From Candidatus Methylomirabilota bacterium (lineage in GTDB: Bacteria > Methylomirabilota > Methylomirabilia > Methylomirabilales > CSP1-5): a stretch of 11,158 bases of DNA. Under the pieces are notes generated by a model, which was not told where the DNA came from, searched no databases, and worked only from the letters and a program-made list of their open reading frames with translations. Every line of letters begins with the position of its first letter. Positions within the stretch are counted from its first letter, which is position 1. The stretch is from NCBI GenBank assembly GCA_023249165.1, contig JAHFDE010000063.1:1-11158 (forward strand). The letters run 5' to 3'. The translations under genes were made by a program, and so were the position numbers. Below are positions 7,218 through 11,158 of the stretch, in pieces.

Positions 7218-7222
7218 GGAGG
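7216..7222 (+). promoter_or_regulatory. Ribosome-binding site of larE overlapping the cheA stop codon
   Basis: AAGGAGG, a near-perfect Shine-Dalgarno, shares two bases with the cheA TAA (7215-7217) and stands 7 bases before GTG 7230. It fixes the larE start and suggests that larE is translated from the chemosensory mRNA. Confidence 0.8.
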
Positions 7223-7229
7223 CACGGCG

Positions 7230-8063
7230 GTGGACCCGGACGGGATTGCGCTCAAGCATGAGACCCTGCGATCCTTCCTCGGGGAAATGGGTCATGTCCT
7301 GGTGGCCTTCTCTGGGGGCGTGGATAGCACTCTGCTCCTCAAGGTGGCGCACCAGGTCTTGGGAGAGAACGTCCTGGCGGTTACCGCCGTGTCCGAAACG
7401 CTGCCGCCCGGGGAGCTCGAAGAGGCTATGACCCTCGCGGCCTCGATCGGCGCCCGCCATCGGATTATCCGGTCAGAGGAGATGGCAAACCCCGCCTTCC
7501 ACGTGAATCCCCGGAACCGCTGCTACTACTGCAAGGAAGAGCTCTATAGCAGGCTCACCGCCCTGGCCAGGGCCGAGGGGATCCCCTATGTCCTCGACGG
7601 TTCAACGGTAGACGATCTCAATGATCACCGGCCCGGCCGACAGGCGGCGAAGGAATTTCAGGTCCGTTCTCCCCTGATCGAGGCGCAGCTGAGCAAGGCC
7701 GAGATCCGTGAGCTCTCTCGCACGCTCGCCCTTCCCACGTGGGACAAGCCGGCCATGGCCTGCCTCTCATCGCGTTTCCCGTACGGGACTCCCATCACGG
7801 GTGAAGGCCTGAGACAGGTGGGGGGAGCCGAGAAGGCGCTCCACGAGCTTGGCTTTCGGCAGGTCCGGGTCCGACATCACAATGAGATCGCCCGGATCGA
7901 AGTGGGAGCGGAGGAGATCCCCCGCCTGCTCGACCCTGAGGTGGCTCGTCAGGTCGTGGAAGCATTGAAGGCAACCGGCTACACCTATATCACGGTCGAT
8001 CTCGAAGGGTATCGCACCGGCAGCCTCAACGTCGCCCTTCCCGGCCAGAAGGAATCCTGCTAG
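7230..8063 (+). CDS. larE: ATP-dependent sacrificial sulfur transferase LarE
   Basis: LarE adenylates the carboxylates of pyridinium biscarboxylic acid mononucleotide and replaces them with sulfur, a step in making the nickel-pincer nucleotide cofactor of lactate racemase (LarA) and related enzymes. The 277-residue product has the PP-loop SGGVDST (28-34), the GSTVDDLNDHRPG segment (124-136), and the AMACLSSRFPYG segment (175-186) whose Cys178 aligns with the sacrificial Cys176 of Lactobacillus plantarum LarE. A CYYC motif adds Cys98 and Cys101, which the Lactobacillus enzyme lacks. Three cysteines in these places mark the type that binds a [4Fe-4S] cluster and can use it catalytically. The C-terminus (YITVDLEGYRTGSLN) is also typical. 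The start GTG follows cheA by 12 bases. No larA, larB or larC lies in the window, so the client enzyme is unknown. Confidence 0.9.
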   Translation: MDPDGIALKHETLRSFLGEMGHVLVAFSGGVDSTLLLKVAHQVLGENVLAVTAVSETLPPGELEEAMTLAASIGARHRIIRSEEMANPAFHVNPRNRCYYCKEELYSRLTALARAEGIPYVLDGSTVDDLNDHRPGRQAAKEFQVRSPLIEAQLSKAEIRELSRTLALPTWDKPAMACLSSRFPYGTPITGEGLRQVGGAEKALHELGFRQVRVRHHNEIARIEVGAEEIPRLLDPEVARQVVEALKATGYTYITVDLEGYRTGSLNVALPGQKESC

Positions 8064-8159
8064 CCCCATCTCCGCCGTAACCCCCACCATGGGGATACAC
8101 AGAGAAGTGCCGCGCGGTCTCTAGCCGGGAGCCTCCCCCTTCTAGCGAATGGGTTCGGG
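8064..8159. other. Convergent gap between larE and the cupin gene
   Basis: These 96 bases separate two converging genes, so a terminator was expected. Only weak dyads are present: CCCC-N5-GGGG at 8082-8094 and CCGCGCGG at 8110-8117. Neither is followed by a T-tract on either strand, so I do not call an intrinsic terminator. Confidence 0.4.
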
Positions 8160-8576
8160 CTACTTCACAGAGACGGTGACGGGCTGGCCCTTCTCGACGA
8201 TCAAGAAGATCAGATTCTTGACCGGGGCGGTCTTGCTGTTGTTCTTAAAGTCATGCACCTGCTTGGGCGGCAGATAGAAGGTATCCCCCGCCTTTACGGT
8301 GAGCGGTGGCTTCCCTTCCGCCTCTAAAATTCCAGAGCCTGCCAGCACATAGACGAACTCGTGCCCGGGGTGATAGTGTTTGCCAATAGCCGCCCCGGGG
8401 GCGATCTCCGAAGAGACCACGATACCTTCCTTCCCCTGTATCCCTGCCAGATCTGTTCTGCGTAGCTCAACACGCTTTACCGGCTCCTGCTGGGCGCTAA
8501 GCACTCGGTCCCAGATTACCCCCACTGCGATTCCTAGGGTCAAGGTCAGGCCGAACATCATCGCTGTTCTCTTCAT
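8160..8576 (-). CDS. Exported or membrane-anchored cupin-domain protein
   Basis: This 138-residue protein begins with a positively charged N-terminus and one hydrophobic segment (about 5-22), ending near VLSAQQ. That is either a cleavable signal peptide (possible cleavage after LSA, 26-28) or an anchor, so the cupin domain should face the periplasm. Cupin motif 1 is GKHYHPGHEFVYVLAGSG (65-82) with metal ligands His67, His69 and Glu73. Motif 2 is AGDTFYLPPKQVHDFKN (96-112) with His108. All four usual metal ligands are therefore present. The substrate cannot be told from sequence, because small single-domain cupins range from sugar binders to dioxygenases. GGGAGGG (8584-8590) lies 7 bases before the ATG. 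The gene stands alone with its own promoter and converges on larE. Confidence 0.85.
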   Translation of the reverse strand: MKRTAMMFGLTLTLGIAVGVIWDRVLSAQQEPVKRVELRRTDLAGIQGKEGIVVSSEIAPGAAIGKHYHPGHEFVYVLAGSGILEAEGKPPLTVKAGDTFYLPPKQVHDFKNNSKTAPVKNLIFLIVEKGQPVTVSVK

Positions 8577-8655
8577 GCTTGATCCCTCCCCATGGTGGCA
8601 TTAGAACCATTGTCCAGACGCGACAAGATGGCCCTTTCGGTCCTCCCCTGGTTGA

Positions 8656-8684
8656 AACATATCCGAACCGGCTTGGTTGGTCAA
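8656..8684 (-). promoter_or_regulatory. Sigma70-type promoter of the cupin gene
   Basis: Reading the minus strand, TTGACC (8684-8679, 5 of 6 matches) is followed by exactly 17 bases and TATGTT (8661-8656, 4 of 6). The predicted start near 8649 gives a leader of about 70 bases before ATG 8576. The spacer contains an imperfect dyad centred on CCGG (8664-8677), a possible operator. Confidence 0.6.
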
Positions 8685-8788
8685 TCCAGGGGGCCATGCC
8701 GGTGCCGTCCTGATGGGCGAGCAATCAGTGAAAGGGAAGGAATCCTAGACGCGGATTGGGTAAACGGGTAGTATCTTCGCAGGAGCCG

Positions 8789-9058
8789 ATGATTGGGAAG
8801 AAGAAGTCAAAACTGTGGGTGGAGCTGACCTGCGCGGATCCCAGGGTGGCCTTTCGGGGCGAGTGGCCTGGGGCTGAACGGCCGGATGAGATCGTGGCCC
8901 TGGCGCGGGAGAAGGCAATGGCGCTGGGCCTGCCGGTCCAGGTCGAGATCCAACGTCACGGCGTCTGGAGCATCGAGCCCACCGGCACGGTGAACCCCGG
9001 CCGCCTCTTCCGCCCCGAGAAACTCCCTCGTTCCGGGGGAGGAAGGAAGAGGGCGTGA
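8789..9058 (+). CDS. Small protein of unknown function
   Basis: The reading frame gives an 89-residue basic protein from ATG 8789. Codon use is like that of neighbouring genes (G or C in most third positions). A beta-alpha-beta pattern is suggested: strand KLWVELTC (8-15), a conserved-looking RGEWPGAERPDEIV turn, helix ALAREKAMALG (37-47) and strand PVQVEIQRHGVWSIEP (49-64). A charged tail rich in Gly, Arg and Lys ends the protein. It has no signal peptide or membrane span, so it is probably cytoplasmic. I do not recognise a family. AGGAG (8781-8785) precedes the ATG by only 3 bases, which is short. An in-frame TTG at 8756 has AAGGGAAGGA upstream and would add 11 residues, so the start is uncertain. 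The gene converges on the PilZ-like gene with a 14-base gap. Confidence 0.65.
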   Translation: MIGKKKSKLWVELTCADPRVAFRGEWPGAERPDEIVALAREKAMALGLPVQVEIQRHGVWSIEPTGTVNPGRLFRPEKLPRSGGGRKRA

Positions 9059-9072
9059 TCTGGGTTTCGCCA

Positions 9073-9462
9073 TCAGGGTCCTCCGGCCTCGCGGCTCCCG
9101 CGTGCCCCGAGAGCTTGGATGAGGATCGTGAGGGCTTGCTCAGCGGGTGGATTGACGGCGAGGAATTCCATCATACTCTCGAAGCGTGGGTCCTCATCTC
9201 GTCCGCTGCTGATTACCCGACTGTTCACCACTCGACACCGGATGGTTAACAGCTCCCCCTTTGTCTCCAGCTGGAGGAAGCACGGACTCTGCGCCTCAAG
9301 CATACCCTGGTGTGCTACGAGCGCTCCCCTCAGGGTGACATCCAGCGCCTCTGCCATCTGGAGGGTCATGATGCCATCCGTCATGCCGGCAATGCGAAGG
9401 CGTCGAGGGTTCTGTCTCTGCCGGGCGGGACGCGTATAGCGTTTGCCCAGTGCTCGCTTCAT
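9073..9462 (-). CDS. PilZ-like domain protein (tentative)
   Basis: This 129-residue protein shows features of a PilZ domain, the fold that binds cyclic di-GMP. A basic N-terminal stretch with RxxxR (Arg16 to Arg20, RQNPR) is followed about 20 residues later by DVTLRGALV (41-49), which matches the [D/N]x[S/T]xxG motif. Beta strands CFLQLE and LLTIRCRVVNSRV come next, then a C-terminal FESMMEFLAV strand and the helix PPAEQALTILIQALG, as in PilZ tails. The second motif has Thr in place of the more common Ser, and overall similarity is low, so nucleotide binding is not assured. Its ATG overlaps the TGA of the RlpA-like gene (ATGA). GGAGGAG (9474-9480) lies 11 bases upstream, a little far, so coupling probably drives translation. 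It has no export signal and should be cytoplasmic, unlike its lipoprotein partner. Confidence 0.6.
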   Translation of the reverse strand: MKRALGKRYTRPARQRQNPRRLRIAGMTDGIMTLQMAEALDVTLRGALVAHQGMLEAQSPCFLQLETKGELLTIRCRVVNSRVISSGRDEDPRFESMMEFLAVNPPAEQALTILIQALGARGSREAGGP

Positions 9463-9959
9463 GATCTCAAGGGCTCCTCCCCTCGCCGGGTGGAACAGTT
9501 CAGCGGCCCTAACAGACCTCGGGTGGCTTCCGGTGAGGCGATGACGCGCAGGCGGACGGGAATCACGCCGGGCCCGACCGCGCCGAGAGCCCGGGCAGCG
9601 GCATACGAGACGTCCAGAATGCGTCGACTCTTAAAGGGGCCGCGGTCATTGATCCGCACCTTCACGCTTCGCCCGTTGGCCGAGTTCTCGACGAGCACCC
9701 AGGTGCCGAAGGGGAGGGTCGGGTGCGCAGCGGTCATCTGATACATGTCAAAGATCTCCCCGCTGGCGGTGCGTCGGCCGTGGTACGGATGGCCATACCA
9801 CGAGGCCTCGCCCGTCTCCTCGTGGCCGACGAATACAGGATGAGGTGCTGGAGCCGCGGTCGGAGGTGCAGGCCGCGGCGAAGCACACGCAGCCAGGAAG
9901 AGGACCAGCGTCGCTGGGGTGCCGAACCACACGATTCTCCGGATTTTCATCCACGTCAT
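9459..9959 (-). CDS. rlpA: RlpA-like lipoprotein (septal ring lytic transglycosylase family)
   Basis: RlpA proteins are outer-membrane lipoproteins that cleave peptidoglycan glycan strands lacking stem peptides and help daughter cells separate. The 166-residue product has a lipoprotein signal with lipobox LAAC (22-25, lipidated Cys25) and an Ala/Pro-rich linker (26-42). A double-psi beta-barrel domain follows (about 50-135): GEASWYG (50-56), TASGEIFDMYQMTAAH (64-79), LPFGTWV and INDRGPF (103-109), then DVSYAAARALG. Glu68, Asp71, His79 and Asp105 keep the spacing of the catalytic-site residues described for Pseudomonas RlpA. There is no C-terminal SPOR domain, which E. coli RlpA has. ATG 9959 is chosen because GAGGAAGG (9971-9964) precedes it and the signal peptide begins there. 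The frame remains open to an ATG at 10103, which would bury the signal peptide inside the protein. Confidence 0.88.
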   Translation of the reverse strand: MTWMKIRRIVWFGTPATLVLFLAACASPRPAPPTAAPAPHPVFVGHEETGEASWYGHPYHGRRTASGEIFDMYQMTAAHPTLPFGTWVLVENSANGRSVKVRINDRGPFKSRRILDVSYAAARALGAVGPGVIPVRLRVIASPEATRGLLGPLNCSTRRGEEPLRS

Positions 9960-9963
9960 CGAG

Positions 9964-9992
9964 CCTTCCTCGGCAGTGGGGAATTTCCACTG
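9964..9992 (-). promoter_or_regulatory. Ribosome-binding site of rlpA flanked by an adjacent hairpin
   Basis: GAGGAAGG (9971-9964) ends 4 bases before ATG 9959; its GAGGA core is 7 bases away. Immediately upstream, CAGTGG-N7-CCACTG (9974-9992) forms a 6-pair hairpin that can extend with GGC/GCC and a two-base bulge to 9972-9996. The hairpin nearly touches the ribosome-binding site in the rlpA leader. Confidence 0.5.
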
Positions 9993-10067
9993 TGCCCTGG
10001 ACGGGAGAGCTAGCAACTTTAGTGCCATGAACGCAGCTCTCTCAGGAAGTCTACTCCCCTCCGCAGA

Positions 10068-10081
10068 AACCGAGCTCGGTT
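10068..10081. promoter_or_regulatory. Perfect 14-base palindrome, candidate operator
   Basis: AACCGAGCTCGGTT is fully self-complementary and lies in the divergent region between rlpA and the secreted-protein gene, about 110 bases from each start. Uninterrupted palindromes of this size suit a dimeric repressor or activator. Confidence 0.35.
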
Positions 10082-10087
10082 CAGTCG

Positions 10088-10121
10088 ATAACCCCACGGT
10101 CATTGACTGGGGCCCCGTTAT
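10088..10121. promoter_or_regulatory. Composite dyad near the predicted promoter of the secreted-protein gene
   Basis: GTCA-T-TGAC (10099-10107) is nested within CCCCA (10092-10096) and TGGGG (10108-10112), with a two-base asymmetry. Outside these lie ATAAC (10088-10092) and GTTAT (10117-10121). GGGGCCCC (10109-10116) is itself a palindrome. The dyad covers the candidate -35. Confidence 0.35.
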
Positions 10122-10131
10122 TGCCTAAGCT
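10103..10131 (+). promoter_or_regulatory. Candidate promoter of the secreted-protein operon
   Basis: TTGACT (10103-10108, 5 of 6 matches) is followed by 17 bases and TAAGCT (10126-10131, only 3 of 6). The leader would be about 40 bases. The -10 is weak, which would fit a promoter that needs an activator or another sigma factor, but the call is tentative. Confidence 0.3.
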
Positions 10132-10179
10132 CACCCCAGGGGGCCGGGGGGAGGAGAACTGAGGTGAAAGGGAGGCACC

Positions 10180-10512
10180 ATGAAAACGATTGCCATGTTG
10201 ATTGTGGTCCTGGTGTGTGTTCCCTCTTTCGCTTTCGGCGGGGAGATCTACGGGAGTCTGACAGAGGGGGGTAAATCTGTTGGGGGAGGAGCCCAGGTCG
10301 AGGTCACATGTGCCGGGAAAACCTATCCGCGCAACACCACGGACCAGTATGGTTCCTATCGTCTGTACGTCCAGGAGAAGGGGAAATGCACCCTCAAGGT
10401 GCATTACAAGGAACAATCTCCATCGACTGAAATCTCCTCGTATGAAAAGTCCGTGCGCTATGATCTGGTCTTAGAAAAAAAGGATGGCCAGTACATGCTG
10501 CGGAGGAAGTAG
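10180..10512 (+). CDS. Small secreted protein with a transthyretin-like (carboxypeptidase regulatory-like) fold
   Basis: This 110-residue protein starts with a clear signal peptide (MKTIAMLIVVLVCVPSFAFG), with likely cleavage after Ala18 or Gly20, so it should reach the periplasm. The mature 90 residues look like one beta-sandwich of the carboxypeptidase regulatory-like or CNA-B-like type: EIYGSLTEGGKSV, then VEVTCAGKTY, the typical TTDQYGSYRLYV turn (53-64), GKCTLKVHY and a final VRYDLVLEK strand before GQYMLRRK. Cys44 and Cys70 lie in adjacent predicted strands and could form a disulfide. Such domains usually serve adhesion or stability rather than catalysis. GGAGG (10171-10175) lies 4 bases before the ATG. 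The next gene starts 2 bases after the stop and its ribosome-binding site lies inside this gene, so the two form an operon. Confidence 0.8.
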   Translation: MKTIAMLIVVLVCVPSFAFGGEIYGSLTEGGKSVGGGAQVEVTCAGKTYPRNTTDQYGSYRLYVQEKGKCTLKVHYKEQSPSTEISSYEKSVRYDLVLEKKDGQYMLRRK

Positions 10513-10514
10513 GG

Positions 10515-11158
10515 ATGGGTGATACAAAAAGGGACGGATGGGATAAGGCGGCGATCATCCTGCAGCCGGTGGGGGGCCTATTGGCCGCCCTGGCCGTAGT
10601 CGGCCTGGGATTCTTCGCCTCCAACTTTCTCGAGCGCCGGCAGGCTCTCGACACGAATGTCCGGCTCTACTCCGAGCTCATGAGCAAGAGAGAGGAGGCG
10701 GAAAGCGCCCTGCGGAAGGATATGTTTGTGTCCATCATCCAATCCTTCCTCCAGCCCGCATCGGCGTCGCTCGACACCAAGGTGCTGAATCTCGAGCTGC
10801 TCGTCTATAATTTTCACGAATCGCTGAATCTCAGGCCACTTTTCACGCATCTGAAAAAGCAAGTCGCCGGTTCCAAGGACGGTGCGAAACAGGAATACCT
10901 GGAGCGTCTGGATAAGGCGGCGAGAGAGGTCGTTCGAAAGCAGATGCTGGTGTTGGAGGGGGCTGGAAAGAAATTTGATCGCACGATTGATTTAGAGACC
11001 CTGTGGAAGACCCCAGGAGGCATCCCGCTCGAAGAGGCGACGCTGACGCTAGAAAACATCAAGAGGGATTTCAGGATTGTTGTGATCGAGGCTGAAGCGA
11101 GAACCAAGGAAATCAAAGTCAGGTTAGAGATCAGGACGCCCAAGGAGCCTCCGGCAGA
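10515..11158 (+). CDS. Membrane-anchored protein of unknown function (3' end outside the window)
   Basis: A frame opens at ATG 10515 and stays open to the right edge, giving at least 214 residues. GGAGG (10502-10506) sits 8 bases upstream, within the end of the preceding gene. A short cytoplasmic-type N-terminus (MGDTKRDGWDK) precedes one hydrophobic segment (about 14-36, QPVGGLLAALAVVGLGFFAS). Then comes a charged, largely helical region: LYSELMSKREEAESALRKDMF (51-71), a helix LNLELLVYNFHESL (91-104), and EYLERLDKAAREVVRKQMLV (128-147). A more beta-like stretch (RDFRIVVIEAEART) comes near the edge. Positive charges on both sides of the span make topology uncertain. I do not recognise a named family. 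Tight coupling to the secreted beta-sandwich gene suggests a shared envelope task. Confidence 0.75.
   Translation, partial: MGDTKRDGWDKAAIILQPVGGLLAALAVVGLGFFASNFLERRQALDTNVRLYSELMSKREEAESALRKDMFVSIIQSFLQPASASLDTKVLNLELLVYNFHESLNLRPLFTHLKKQVAGSKDGAKQEYLERLDKAAREVVRKQMLVLEGAGKKFDRTIDLETLWKTPGGIPLEEATLTLENIKRDFRIVVIEAEARTKEIKVRLEIRTPKEPPA

Noticed and set aside
8082..8137. Terminator between larE and the cupin gene
   Set aside because: Stems are only 4-5 pairs, or have a one-base loop (GGGAG/CTCCC at 8127-8137), and no T-tract follows on either strand.
9960..10103. N-terminal extension of rlpA to ATG 10103
   Set aside because: It would place 48 extra residues before a typical lipoprotein signal peptide; ATG 9959 has a good ribosome-binding site.
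1..11158. CRISPR array, tRNA or rRNA genes, insertion-sequence ends, integrase or phage genes
   Set aside because: No regularly spaced repeats, cloverleaf-like segments, transposase motifs or flanking target duplications were seen by eye.

Overview
The window is a GC-rich (roughly 60 %), densely packed stretch of bacterial chromosome. A lipoprotein of the RlpA family, a CorC/HlyC-type membrane protein pair and a chemosensory operon point to a Gram-negative, probably motile or surface-sensing environmental bacterium. The mixture of housekeeping genes with short uncharacterised proteins resembles poorly cultivated lineages (NC10/Rokubacteria-like or deltaproteobacterial), but this is a weak inference from general look, not from a marker gene. 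I see no rRNA, tRNA, CRISPR array, insertion sequence or phage gene.

Layout from left to right. (1) 1-260: the end of an unrecognised small basic protein. (2) 486-1544 (+): thiL, thiamine-monophosphate kinase. Its stop codon interlocks with that of a convergent operon. (3) 3822-1541 (-): two tandem DUF21/CBS membrane proteins of the CNNM/CorC family, probably Mg2+/Co2+ efflux. They are joined by an ATGA overlap, and the first lacks the C-terminal CorC_HlyC domain. (4) 4000-8063 (+): a four-gene unit of a short methyl-accepting protein without a periplasmic sensor, CheW, CheA without a CheY-binding (P2) domain, and larE (sulfur insertase for the nickel-pincer cofactor). Gene spacings are an 8-base overlap, 13 bases and 12 bases. 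(5) 8576-8160 (-): an exported or membrane-anchored cupin with a good sigma70-type promoter. (6) 8789-9058 (+): a small protein of unknown function. (7) 9959-9073 (-): an RlpA-like lipoprotein coupled by ATGA to a PilZ-like protein. (8) 10180 to the right edge (+): a small secreted beta-sandwich protein followed by an incomplete, single-membrane-span protein that continues beyond the window.

How the genes work together. The chemosensory trio forms a minimal receptor-adaptor-kinase module whose receptor can only sense through the membrane, HAMP or cytoplasm. No response regulator or adaptation enzyme lies in the window, so signal output must come from elsewhere. The tandem CBS-domain proteins may form one heteromeric transporter. 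The divergent intergenic region between rlpA and the secreted-protein operon (9960-10179) carries several dyads, including a perfect 14-base palindrome, that look like shared operators. The parts I consider most likely to be undescribed are the right-edge two-gene unit, the sensorless receptor/short CheA/larE operon, and the RlpA-PilZ pair.
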